Below are positions 25,698-34,285 of a stretch of 64,000 bases of DNA, one piece after another. The translations under genes and the position numbers were made by a program. The notes below the pieces were generated by a model. The model had not been told where the DNA came from and did no database searches. It saw nothing but the letters and a program-made list of their open reading frames with translations. Source of the stretch: CAIYRG01 sp964446945 (lineage in GTDB: Bacteria > Pseudomonadota > Alphaproteobacteria > Micropepsales > Micropepsaceae); NCBI GenBank assembly GCA_964446945.1, contig CAYUQO010000014.1:1-64000 (forward strand), given 5' to 3'. Position 1 is the stretch's first letter, and each line of letters opens with the position of its first letter.

Positions 25698-26959
25698 ATC
25701 AGCACACGACGGCCGGGGGTGAGGCGGCGGGCGCGGCCGGACACCAGCCGCGTATCAATGAGAAGCGAAATCCCGATCGGGACCAGCAGCAGCGCCGACA
25801 TCATGAGGCTTGCCCCGATATGCCAGCCTGAGGCTTCAACCAGTTTCGCCAATAGAAATCCGGAGATGGCGGCGGGAAGCGTCGAGGCCGCGTAATAAAA
25901 ACCTGAGACACGGCCGATCATTCTGTTTTTCACGCTGCGCTGGGCCAGCGAATAGCCGTTGATATAGGCGAAGCCGCCCGCAATCCCTTCGGTCAGCGAC
26001 AGCAGGTCCTGAGTCAGCGGTGTCTGCGCGACATTGAAGATCAGGAAGCCGGCCACTCCCATGACGATAAAACAAACAATCTGGAACAGCTTTTGATTCA
26101 CCCGGTCGGCGACGTAACCGGCGAGTGGCGAAAACAACGGTCCGACACCGAACAGGCTGAGCGCCGCTGCCGCCGTGGCGAGCGGAAAATGAAGCTGCGT
26201 CATCAGGAAAGTGGCATAGAGGCCGAAGAACGCGAAGAACGACATCGACCGAAACAGAATCGCCAGCAGCACGCAGATAACATTGCGATTCCACAACTGC
26301 TCCGGCAGATGCGCGTCATTCGCGGCGGGCGAGCTGTGATCGACTTTGCGCTCGGTGAAGCCTGGCGAAACCAGAAGCAGCGCCGCTGCGCCAAGGAGGC
26401 CGAGCGCGCCAAAGCCGTAAAACGGCGTCCGCCAGTTGCCGGTCTGCGCCAGCAGAAACGCGCCAAGGCGCGGCCCGATGAACTGGCCAAACCCGAGCGC
26501 ACATTGAACCACGCCATTCGCGAAAGTGCGGGAGGCAGGATAAAACGCGCAAACCGCAATGATCAGCGCGACGCTCTGCATCGCTTCGCCGAGGCCAGTC
26601 GCGATCCGGTAAAGCGCCATATCGGCAAATCCAAGGGCGCGCACAGTCATGACCGTGAACGCCGAATACACCAATATCCCGGCCAGCATCGATGCCTTGC
26701 GCGAAATCCGGTCGAGCAGATATCCGGTGCCAATGCCTCCGGCGCCGAGCCCGATCAGGTAAATCGTCGCGAGAAAACTTCCCTGTGGCAGGGACAGCCC
26801 GTATTCCGCTGTGAGTGGCCGCAGCAGCGCCGGAAAGATCATCCGGTCGGCCGCATTGACGATATAGGTAGCCGCGCAGATGGCAAAGAATGCGGCGCCC
26901 CAGGTCGGGCTTATTTCCCGGTGATGTGTTGTTTTGGCGGTTTGGTCGATGACGGCCAT
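25694..26959 (-). CDS. MFS transporter
   Basis: 421 residues, twelve predicted membrane helices. The first helix region AAFFAICAATYIVNAADRMIFPALL and the loop LLDRISRKASMLAG are typical of the ACS-type/hexuronate-like branch. The start MAVIDQTAKTTHHRE at 26959 is preferred over an upstream in-frame codon. Monocistronic as far as the sequence shows; it starts right after the structured repeat region at 27044-27285. Confidence 0.85.
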   Translation of the reverse strand: MAVIDQTAKTTHHREISPTWGAAFFAICAATYIVNAADRMIFPALLRPLTAEYGLSLPQGSFLATIYLIGLGAGGIGTGYLLDRISRKASMLAGILVYSAFTVMTVRALGFADMALYRIATGLGEAMQSVALIIAVCAFYPASRTFANGVVQCALGFGQFIGPRLGAFLLAQTGNWRTPFYGFGALGLLGAAALLLVSPGFTERKVDHSSPAANDAHLPEQLWNRNVICVLLAILFRSMSFFAFFGLYATFLMTQLHFPLATAAAALSLFGVGPLFSPLAGYVADRVNQKLFQIVCFIVMGVAGFLIFNVAQTPLTQDLLSLTEGIAGGFAYINGYSLAQRSVKNRMIGRVSGFYYAASTLPAAISGFLLAKLVEASGWHIGASLMMSALLLVPIGISLLIDTRLVSGRARRLTPGRRVLI

Positions 26960-27323
26960 GGTCACCGCATTTCTGCACAAATGTGGAGGGGAGGCAAAAG
27001 CCGTTAGAGCGGCTCGTTTGGTGATTCATCTCACTTTCTCTTTCCCCCCGCGAGCGCATCAGCGCGAAGCGCGGGGGATTGGAGCGCGTTAAGCAAAAGG
27101 TCCGGTGGACCTTTTGTAGCGCGGAAATCGCGAGGGCTGTGCCCGAGCGGGGTCGCCTGCGCGCGATGCGCGCAGAGGGCGACGAAAGGGGGGAACTGAT
27201 TGCCGACGCCCCCCTTCCGGCCGCCTTTCGCGCACGCAAAGGCGTGCGCTGCGGCCACCTTCCCCCGCGCTTTGCGGGGGGAAGGGGAGTACGCCGGATG
27301 CATGTAAACTACAGGAGATGCGG
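26960..27323. other. 364-base gap filled with hairpins
   Basis: No coding sequence is supported; the gap is almost wholly self-complementary repeat sequence (see the repeat at 27045-27285). It separates the 3' end of the leucine-catabolism operon from the leftward MFS gene. Confidence 0.5.
27045..27285. repeat. mosaic of five hairpins, family B-like
   Basis: Five stems lie side by side: CCCCCGCG/CGCGGGGG (27045-27077); CAAAAGGTCC/GGACCTTTTG (27094-27116); TGCGCGC/GCGCGCA nested inside GTCGCC/GGCGAC (27152-27183); GCGCACGC/GCGTGCGC nested inside GGCCGC/GCGGCC (27219-27256); and CCTTCCCCCGC with its near-complement (27258-27285). The C-run ends resemble the family B repeats elsewhere. It could be a relict mobile repeat, terminator or structured RNA. 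Confidence 0.6.
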
Positions 27324-28430
27324 TCAGCCGCGTTCTTCGAGCGCGGTGATCATTGCCTTGAGGAAATTGGCCGCCTCGATACCTGTGACGGCGCGATGAT
27401 CGAAGGTCAGCGACAGCGGAAGCGTGCGGTGGACTGCCGGCTGGCCCTTGTTCGCGACAATCTGCGGACGGATGGTGCCCGCGCCGACGATCGCGACCTG
27501 CGGCGGCACGATGACGAGGTTGGCAAAACGGCCGGCGCCGGAAACGCCGAAATTGGACAAAGTGATCGTGGCGCCGCGCATTTCTTCGAGCGGAATCTGC
27601 CGCGCCTGAACCGCCTGCTTCAGATTGTTCAGTCCACGGCGCAGATCGGCGTCATCGCGGCTGGCGACATCGCGCATCACGGCGACAAATAGTCCGTCGC
27701 CGGTGTTGATCGCCATGCCGACATCGATTTTCTTGATCACGCGGACAGTTTTCTCTTTGCCATTATACCAGGCGTTCAGGATGGGTGAGACTTTGCACCC
27801 GGCGACCATGGCCCGGATCATGCGGACCGTGATGTCACCGGTGTCGATCCAGCATTCGACATCGGCTTCGTCATAAATCGAGGCCGGCACGATTTCGGCG
27901 TGCGACTGCTCCATTTTCTGCGCCATGGACCGGCGCACGCCGTGCAGCGCCTGCGGCGGGCCGGCGTCGCTCATCGCGCCGGCATAGCGCTTGACGTCGT
28001 CAGCGGTGATTGCTCCGCCGGCACCGGTGCCATCAATGCCGACCAGATCGACGCCGAGTTTGCGCGCCAGCGCTCGCACGGCCGGCATGGCGCGGACATT
28101 GGCATGCGATGGAGCTTCGTGCGTCACTTCAGCAGCGACAGTGGCTTCCTGTTCCGGCACACTGCCGACCACCGTGCCCTTGTCCTCATGGACACCGGCA
28201 TCGTCAAAATCGGCAATCGGTTTCCCGATCTCGATGATGTCGCCGGGTTTCGCTTTGAGCGCGACCACCGTGCCGGTGAAAGGCGAGGGGACTTCGACAA
28301 CGGCTTTGTCGGTCTCGACCGAGACCAGCGGCTGATCGGCGACCACGCGATCGCCTTCCGATACATGCCAGTTGACGATTTCGGCTTCGCTCAGTCCTTC
28401 GCCGAGGTCCGGCAGGTTGAAGCTTCTCAT
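27324..28430 (-). CDS. bkdB: branched-chain 2-oxoacid dehydrogenase E2 (dihydrolipoyl acyltransferase)
   Basis: 368 residues in three parts: a lipoyl domain with Lys42 in VETDKAVVEV, a peripheral-subunit-binding domain (VRALARKLGVDLVGIDGTGAGG), and the catalytic domain. The catalytic motif reads DHRAVTG, with Thr349 in place of the Asp of HxxxDG; this variant also occurs in some other bacterial E2 proteins. The E2 transfers the acyl group to CoA. Its start overlaps the E1beta stop by ATGA. The leucine-catabolism context favours the branched-chain complex over acetoin or pyruvate. E3 is not encoded here. Confidence 0.88.
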   Translation of the reverse strand: MRSFNLPDLGEGLSEAEIVNWHVSEGDRVVADQPLVSVETDKAVVEVPSPFTGTVVALKAKPGDIIEIGKPIADFDDAGVHEDKGTVVGSVPEQEATVAAEVTHEAPSHANVRAMPAVRALARKLGVDLVGIDGTGAGGAITADDVKRYAGAMSDAGPPQALHGVRRSMAQKMEQSHAEIVPASIYDEADVECWIDTGDITVRMIRAMVAGCKVSPILNAWYNGKEKTVRVIKKIDVGMAINTGDGLFVAVMRDVASRDDADLRRGLNNLKQAVQARQIPLEEMRGATITLSNFGVSGAGRFANLVIVPPQVAIVGAGTIRPQIVANKGQPAVHRTLPLSLTFDHRAVTGIEAANFLKAMITALEERG

Positions 28431-29407
28431 GCGTACCTCACCACCCGGCGCACCGCATCGGCGATCTGCTTTTCGCCGGGCATGTACGTCTTTTCCAGCC
28501 GGAGCAGCGGCACCACGGCGTCCGGCGCAGCGACACGTTCGACCGGCGCCTGCAGGAACAGCAGCCCCCGTTCGGCCACGCGGGCAGCGATTTCGGCGCC
28601 GACGCCGCAATTGCGCGGTGCTTCGTGGACGATGACGAGTCTTCCGGTTTTTTCGACCGAAGCCAAAATCGTGTCGAAATCGATCGGGCTGATGGTCGCC
28701 ACGTCGATCACTTCGGCCGAGATGCCTTCTGCCGCCAACTGATTGGCCGCCGCGAGAGTCTCTTTGACCGATGCACCCCAGGTCACCAGCGTGACATCGC
28801 TGCCTTCGCGCAAGGTAAAACAGATGTCGAGCGGCAGGCCATGACCATCGTCTTCAACTTCTTCCTTGGAAGCGCGATAGAGCCGCGTCGGCTCAAAGAA
28901 CATCACGGGATCGGGATCGTCGATCGCGGACAGCAGCAGTCCGTAGGCACGCGCCGGCGATGATGGAATGACGACGCGAATTCCCGGAATCTGCGCAAAC
29001 ATGGCCTCCGTGCTTTCAGAGTGATGCTCCGGCGCATGAATCCCGGCGCCCATTGGAGCGCGGAAAACGAGCGGGCAGGAGAGGCGGCCGCGCGTGCGAT
29101 TGCGCAAGCGTCCGGCATGATTCACCACCTGGTCGAGCGCCGGATAGATGAATCCCATGAACTGGAATTCCGCAACCGGATGGAAGCCCTGCGCCGCAAG
29201 TCCCACCGACATTCCGGCCAGCACGGTTTCGGCCAATGGCGTGTCCAGCACGCGGTCTTCGCCAAAGCGCTCCTGCAGTCCGTCCGTGGCGCGGAAGACG
29301 CCACCATTTACGCCGATATCTTCGCCGAGCAGCACGACGCGCGGATCTATTTCAAGCGCACGCGCCATTGCCATATTGATGGCGCCGAGCATGGAGACCT
29401 CGGTCAT
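28427..29407 (-). CDS. bkdA2: branched-chain 2-oxoacid dehydrogenase E1 beta
   Basis: 326-residue transketolase-like beta subunit of the thiamine-diphosphate E1 component. The opening MLGAINMAMARALEIDPRVVLLGEDIG and PLAETVLAGMSVGLAAQGFHPVAEFQF are conserved family segments. With E1 alpha it decarboxylates branched-chain 2-oxoacids and acylates the E2 lipoyl group. The start at 29407 overlaps the E1alpha stop (ATGA), and its own stop overlaps the E2 start. Confidence 0.92.
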   Translation of the reverse strand: MTEVSMLGAINMAMARALEIDPRVVLLGEDIGVNGGVFRATDGLQERFGEDRVLDTPLAETVLAGMSVGLAAQGFHPVAEFQFMGFIYPALDQVVNHAGRLRNRTRGRLSCPLVFRAPMGAGIHAPEHHSESTEAMFAQIPGIRVVIPSSPARAYGLLLSAIDDPDPVMFFEPTRLYRASKEEVEDDGHGLPLDICFTLREGSDVTLVTWGASVKETLAAANQLAAEGISAEVIDVATISPIDFDTILASVEKTGRLVIVHEAPRNCGVGAEIAARVAERGLLFLQAPVERVAAPDAVVPLLRLEKTYMPGEKQIADAVRRVVRYA

Positions 29408-30519
29408 TTCGAGCCTCCGGTAAATTGCTTGCGCTGCCATTCCAGGGCAGGCGGCAGGGTTTCAAACAGATGATCGAACATCTCACCCGGCGATGGCGGC
29501 GGCAGTTTGAGATATTCGGCGACGGCGGTTTCCACCTTTTCGCGGCAGGACGCGATCAGTTGTTCTTCATCGCTTTTCGTCCACCACTGCCGGTTGGCGA
29601 GATAATTGCGCAGCCGGGCGAGGGGATCGAGCTTCCACGCCGCGCTGACAAGTTCCTGTTTGCGGTAGCGTGAGGCATCATCGGCGGTGGTGTGATCGCC
29701 CATGCGATAGGTGATCGCCTCAATCACCGTTGCTCCGCCACCGCTGCGCGCGCGTTCGATCGCTTCGCTGCAAACCTGCCGCGCCGCGATGATGTCGTTA
29801 CCGTCGATCTGGATTCCCGGAATGCCGGCGGCGATACCCTTTTGCGCGAGCGTCTCTGCCGCAGTCTGTTTCTCGCGCGGCAAAGAAATCGCCCAGCCAT
29901 TGTTGATGACGACGAAAATAACCGGCAGATTCCACACGCCGGCGACATTCATGGCTTCGTAAAAGTCACCCTTGGAGCTGGCGCCATCACCAAGCGCGCA
30001 AACCGCAACGCGGGGTTCTTTGCGCAGCTTGAATGCGGCAGCGACACCGGCGGCTTGCGGCGCCTGGCTCGCAATTGGTACCGCGACCGGGAAATCCTCG
30101 CGCGGGACGGCAAAATCGCTGCCGCGCTCGTCACCACCCCAGAATCGCAACAGCTCGACCAATGTCACGCCACGCCAGAGCTGCGCCGGCTGCTCGCGAT
30201 AGGTGGTCAGCATCACGTCACAGGCTTGCATCGCGCTGGCATAGCCGACGCCGATGGCTTCCTGACCGGCGGATGAGGGGTAGGTACCAAGCTGGCCGGT
30301 ACGTTGCAGCGCGATGGCCTTCGCATCGAAAATCCGCGACAGGGTCATCGCCCGGTACAGCGAGGTCATGACCTCCGGATTGCGGGCAAATTCGGGCGGT
30401 TCGCCAACCAGCTCCGCCGACGGATCGAGATATTGGCGGTAGAGTATTTCGAACTCGGCCGCGATGCGCTCCTGCTGCGGGAGTTTCAAAGCTTTTTCAT
30501 TCAAAGGGATAGCAACCAT
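29404..30519 (-). CDS. bkdA1: branched-chain 2-oxoacid dehydrogenase E1 alpha
   Basis: 371 residues, thiamine-diphosphate-binding alpha subunit. The ThDP motif is GDGASSKGDFYEAMNVAGVWNLPVIFVVINN in two parts (GDG and NN). Phosphorylation-loop-like segment YRMGDHTTADDASRY also fits the branched-chain type. It is the first gene of the E1alpha-E1beta-E2 block, 47 bases downstream of the HMG-CoA lyase gene on the same strand. Confidence 0.92.
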   Translation of the reverse strand: MVAIPLNEKALKLPQQERIAAEFEILYRQYLDPSAELVGEPPEFARNPEVMTSLYRAMTLSRIFDAKAIALQRTGQLGTYPSSAGQEAIGVGYASAMQACDVMLTTYREQPAQLWRGVTLVELLRFWGGDERGSDFAVPREDFPVAVPIASQAPQAAGVAAAFKLRKEPRVAVCALGDGASSKGDFYEAMNVAGVWNLPVIFVVINNGWAISLPREKQTAAETLAQKGIAAGIPGIQIDGNDIIAARQVCSEAIERARSGGGATVIEAITYRMGDHTTADDASRYRKQELVSAAWKLDPLARLRNYLANRQWWTKSDEEQLIASCREKVETAVAEYLKLPPPSPGEMFDHLFETLPPALEWQRKQFTGGSK

Positions 30520-30566
30520 TTGTTCTCTGCCATGAAAGTCCAGGGCTGAAGGGAAAACGCCATGTC

Positions 30567-31505
30567 TCAGGTTCCGGTTGCCTGCCCCTGCATTTGGGCG
30601 CGGGCTGCGCGGCCGGCAAGGGCGGCATTTACTTTTGACACCGGCGGTCTCTGGAGTTCTGCGGAAATGAACCGGCCGGCCGCGGCCACCGCGTCCAGAT
30701 CGACACCGGTGCGGATATGCATCCCATCCAGCATGTAAACAAGGTCTTCAGTGGCAAGATTTCCCGATGCGCCCGGCGCATAGGGACAGCCGCCGAGCCC
30801 GGCGACCGATGTGTCCACCACGGCAATACCGGCTTCCAAAGCGACCAGGACATTTGCCAAAGCTTGACCATAGGTATCGTGAAAATGTACCGCGAGGCGT
30901 TCTACCGGCACGCGCGCCGACACCGCGTTTAGCATGTTCCGCACACGGATGGGTGTGCCTGCGCCGATCGTGTCGCCGAGCGAGATTTCGTAGCAGCCCA
31001 TCTGGTACAGCCGGTCTGCAACCTCCGCGACTGCATTGGGTGAAATGTCGTCCTCATAGGGACAGGTGAGCGCGCAGGAAATATAGCCGCGCACGTCGAT
31101 TCCCGCCGCCTTTGCCGCGGACAGGAGCGGCGCATAGCGTTCAAGACTTTCCGCGATCGAGCAGTTGATGTTCTTCCGGCAGAATGTTTCCGATGCGGCG
31201 GTAAACACGGCGATCTCGCGCGCGCCAGCCGCAAGCGCCGCTTCGAAACCCTTGAGATTGGGCACGAGCACAGGATAACGCACACCCGGCCGGCGGTGCA
31301 GCCGCGTCAGGACTTCCGCGGTATCGGCCATCTGCGGCACCCATCTGGGCGACACAAAACTGCCCGCTTCGATGCATGTCAGGCCTGCTGCCGCAAGCCG
31401 CTCGATGAGCTCGATTTTGATCGCAGCCGGAACGACGCCCTTCTCGTTCTGCAGTCCGTCGCGCGGTCCGACTTCCACGATTTTCACTGCGGCTGGAAAT
31501 GGCAT
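30567..31505 (-). CDS. mvaB: hydroxymethylglutaryl-CoA lyase
   Basis: 312 residues. It cleaves HMG-CoA to acetoacetate and acetyl-CoA, the last step of leucine catabolism. Conserved are EVGPRDGLQNE (catalytic Arg15 and Asp16), the metal-site HFHDTYGQALAN, and the flexible loop Cys in GLGGCPYAPGASGN. The start at 31505 removes about 71 unrelated residues that an earlier codon would add. It starts four bases after the carboxylase gene stop. Confidence 0.94.
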   Translation of the reverse strand: MPFPAAVKIVEVGPRDGLQNEKGVVPAAIKIELIERLAAAGLTCIEAGSFVSPRWVPQMADTAEVLTRLHRRPGVRYPVLVPNLKGFEAALAAGAREIAVFTAASETFCRKNINCSIAESLERYAPLLSAAKAAGIDVRGYISCALTCPYEDDISPNAVAEVADRLYQMGCYEISLGDTIGAGTPIRVRNMLNAVSARVPVERLAVHFHDTYGQALANVLVALEAGIAVVDTSVAGLGGCPYAPGASGNLATEDLVYMLDGMHIRTGVDLDAVAAAGRFISAELQRPPVSKVNAALAGRAARAQMQGQATGT

Positions 31506-31509
31506 CGCT

Positions 31510-33111
31510 TCACATCCGGAAAATGCCGAACCGCGTCGGCGGAGTCTGGGTGCGCGACGTAATCGCGAGGCAGCGGCCAAGGCAATCGCGGGTTTCGGCC
31601 GGAGCGATGATTCCGTCGTCCCACAGCCGCGCACCGGAGTAATAGGGATGTCCCTGGGTCGCATATTGCTTGCGGATTTTATCGGCGCGCTTCTGTTCCT
31701 GTTCGGCCGCTTCGGCATCGCTGACGCCGGTGGTCCGCTTGATCCGCGACAGCACCTGGGCCGCCTGTTCGCCGCCCATCACCGAAATCCGCGCATTCGG
31801 CCACATGAACAGAAACCGTGGGCCATAGGCGCGGCCGCACATCGCGTAATTGCCTGCCCCGAAGCTGCCACCAATAATCACGGTCAGCTTCGGCACTTCG
31901 GCGCAGGCAACCGCCATGACCAGCTTGGCGCCATTTTTGGCGATGCCTTCGGCCTCGGCCTTGCGTCCGACCATAAAGCCACTGGTGTTCTGCAGGAAAA
32001 TCAGCGGCACGCCACGCTGGCAGCACAGCTCAATAAAATGCGTGCCCTTCAGCGCCGCATCGGACAGCAGGATGCCGTTATTGGCGATGATGCCGGCCGG
32101 ATAACCATGGATATGGGCAAAGCCGCAGACCAGCGTGGCGCCATAGGCCGGTTTGAATTCGTCGAATTCGCTGCCGTCAACAATGCGCGCGATAATTTCG
32201 CGCACATCATAGATCCAGCGCACATCGGTCGGAACGATTCCGCGAATCTCGGCCGGATCGTGGACGGGCAGTTTCGCCGCCTTCGGCGAAGGCGTACCGT
32301 ATTTCGCAATATCAAGATGCCGGACAAGTGAACGAATAATCCGCATCGCATCGGCATCATCCCTGGCCACGTAATCGACCAGTCCAGACAGCCGCCCATG
32401 CGTGTCGGCACCGCCGAGATCCTCGGCCGAAACCGTTTCACCGGTTGCCGCTTTCACCAGCGGTGGGCCGGCGAGAAAGATCGTACCCTGACCTTTGACG
32501 ATGATACTTTGCTCGCACATCGCCGGGATATAGGCGCCTCCGGCCGTGCATGAGCCGAGCACGGCGGCGATCTGCGGAATACCGGCCGCCGACATGCGCG
32601 CCTGATTGAAAAAAATCCGCCCGAAATGGTCGGCGCCGGGAAAAACCTCGTCCTGCAGCGGCAGGAATGCGCCGCCGGAATCCACGAGATAAATGCAGGG
32701 AAGCTGGTTCTCGAACGCGATTTCCTGCGCCCGCAGATGTTTTTTCACGGTCAGCGGATAATAGGTCCCGCCCTTCACCGTGGCATCGTTGACGACGATC
32801 ATGCAGTCGCGACCGGCGATGCTGCCGATGCCGGTGATGATGCCGGCGGCCGGAAGCGGGTCGTCGTAAACGCCATATCCGGCGAAGGGCGACAATTCGA
32901 AGAAGTCCGCCCCGCGGTCGAGCAGCGCCTGAATGCGGCTTCGCGGCAGCATCTTTCCGCGCGACGTATGGCGCTCGCGCGCCTTTTCATCGCCGCCGAG
33001 CCGGATCGCGGCAAGCTTGTCGTGCATGTCCGCAACCAGCGATTCCATCGCCGCTGCATTGGCGATGAATTCGCGCGCGCCCGGATCGATGTGGCTCGCG
33101 AGTGCCGTCAT
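31510..33111 (-). CDS. liuB: methylcrotonyl-CoA carboxylase beta subunit
   Basis: 533-residue carboxyltransferase subunit of a biotin-dependent acyl-CoA carboxylase. Conserved carboxyltransferase segments include FLPLQDEVFPGADHFGRIFFNQA, GSCTAGGAYIPAM and GSFGAGNYAMCGRAYGPRFLFMWP, the pattern of the methylcrotonyl-CoA enzyme. It moves the carboxyl from biotin to methylcrotonyl-CoA. The partner alpha subunit (biotin carboxylase plus biotin carrier) is absent from the window. Its start at 33111 is one base after the thiolase stop. Confidence 0.9.
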   Translation of the reverse strand: MTALASHIDPGAREFIANAAAMESLVADMHDKLAAIRLGGDEKARERHTSRGKMLPRSRIQALLDRGADFFELSPFAGYGVYDDPLPAAGIITGIGSIAGRDCMIVVNDATVKGGTYYPLTVKKHLRAQEIAFENQLPCIYLVDSGGAFLPLQDEVFPGADHFGRIFFNQARMSAAGIPQIAAVLGSCTAGGAYIPAMCEQSIIVKGQGTIFLAGPPLVKAATGETVSAEDLGGADTHGRLSGLVDYVARDDADAMRIIRSLVRHLDIAKYGTPSPKAAKLPVHDPAEIRGIVPTDVRWIYDVREIIARIVDGSEFDEFKPAYGATLVCGFAHIHGYPAGIIANNGILLSDAALKGTHFIELCCQRGVPLIFLQNTSGFMVGRKAEAEGIAKNGAKLVMAVACAEVPKLTVIIGGSFGAGNYAMCGRAYGPRFLFMWPNARISVMGGEQAAQVLSRIKRTTGVSDAEAAEQEQKRADKIRKQYATQGHPYYSGARLWDDGIIAPAETRDCLGRCLAITSRTQTPPTRFGIFRM

Positions 33112-33112
33112 T

Positions 33113-34285
33113 TCAGACCAGTTCGACCGCCATGGCAGTGGCTTCGCCCCCTCCGATGCACAGACTCGCAATGCCGCGTTTCAGGCCGCGTTGCCGAAGC
33201 GCGTTCAACAATGTCACCACGATGCGTGCGCCGGATGCGCCAATCGGATGGCCGAGCGCGCAGGCGCCACCATTCACATTGACCTTTTCGTGGGGCAGGT
33301 TGAGTTCACGCATGACCGCAAGCGTCACGACCGCAAAGGCCTCATTGATTTCGAAAAGGTCGGCTTCGCCCTTCTTCCAGCCTGTCTTCTGCAACAGCTT
33401 TTCAATGGCTCCGACCGGTGCGGTGCTGAACCAGGCGGGCGCCTGTGCGTGAGTGGCGTGGCCGAGAATGCGCGCGATCGGCTGGACATTGCGCCGTTCG
33501 GCTTCGGAAGCGCTCATCAGCACCAGCGCAGCTGCCCCGTCGGAAATGCCGCTGGAATTCGCCGCAGTGACCGTTCCACCTTCGCGAAAGGCCGGTTTCA
33601 GCAGCGGGATTTTGGCGGGATCGGCCCGCGTCACAGGTTCATCGGTCAGTGCTTCGCCTTTGGCCAGGCGTACGGGTACGATTTCATCGCGGAAGGCACC
33701 TTGTTCGGTGGTCTTCTTCGCGCGGCTCAATGATTCCTGCGCAAACGCGTCCTGTGCGTCGCGCGTGAATTGATATTTTTCCGCCGTATCTTCCGCAAAT
33801 TTGCCCATCAGGCTGCCGCGCTCATAGGCGTCTTCCAGACCATCAAGAAACATATGGTCGTATAGCGAGCCGTGACCAAGGCGATAACCGCCGCGTGCCT
33901 TGTTCAGCAGATAGGGCGCATTCGACATGCTCTCCATACCGCCGGCGACGACGATGCGGGCCGATCCCGACAGGATCGCATCATGGGCCAGCATTGCGGA
34001 TTTCATGCCCGATCCGCAGACCTTGTTGACAGTGGTGCACGGAATATTCTGCGCCAGACCCGCCCCCAATGACGCCTGGCGCGCAGGCGCCTGTCCAAGC
34101 CCGGCAGGCAATACACAGCCCATATAGACTTCATCGGCGGAGTCCGCGGGAATCCCGGCGCGTTCGACGGCCGCACGAATGGCTGACGCGCCGAGAGCCG
34201 TCGCAGATAGTTCCTTCAACTGTCCCTGAAGGCTGCCGTGCGGCGTGCGCGCCGCACCGGCAATGACCACCGTCTCATCCGACAT
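33113..34285 (-). CDS. acetyl-CoA C-acetyltransferase (thiolase)
   Basis: 390 residues. Catalytic residues are in place: Cys90 in VNKVCGSGMKS, His346 in GHPIGASGAR and Cys376 in CIGGGEATAM. It condenses or cleaves acetoacetyl-CoA. Here it probably finishes the pathway, splitting acetoacetyl-CoA derived from the HMG-CoA lyase product. Its ATG overlaps the preceding stop (TAATG), so it is coupled to the isovaleryl-CoA dehydrogenase gene. Confidence 0.93.
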   Translation of the reverse strand: MSDETVVIAGAARTPHGSLQGQLKELSATALGASAIRAAVERAGIPADSADEVYMGCVLPAGLGQAPARQASLGAGLAQNIPCTTVNKVCGSGMKSAMLAHDAILSGSARIVVAGGMESMSNAPYLLNKARGGYRLGHGSLYDHMFLDGLEDAYERGSLMGKFAEDTAEKYQFTRDAQDAFAQESLSRAKKTTEQGAFRDEIVPVRLAKGEALTDEPVTRADPAKIPLLKPAFREGGTVTAANSSGISDGAAALVLMSASEAERRNVQPIARILGHATHAQAPAWFSTAPVGAIEKLLQKTGWKKGEADLFEINEAFAVVTLAVMRELNLPHEKVNVNGGACALGHPIGASGARIVVTLLNALRQRGLKRGIASLCIGGGEATAMAVELV

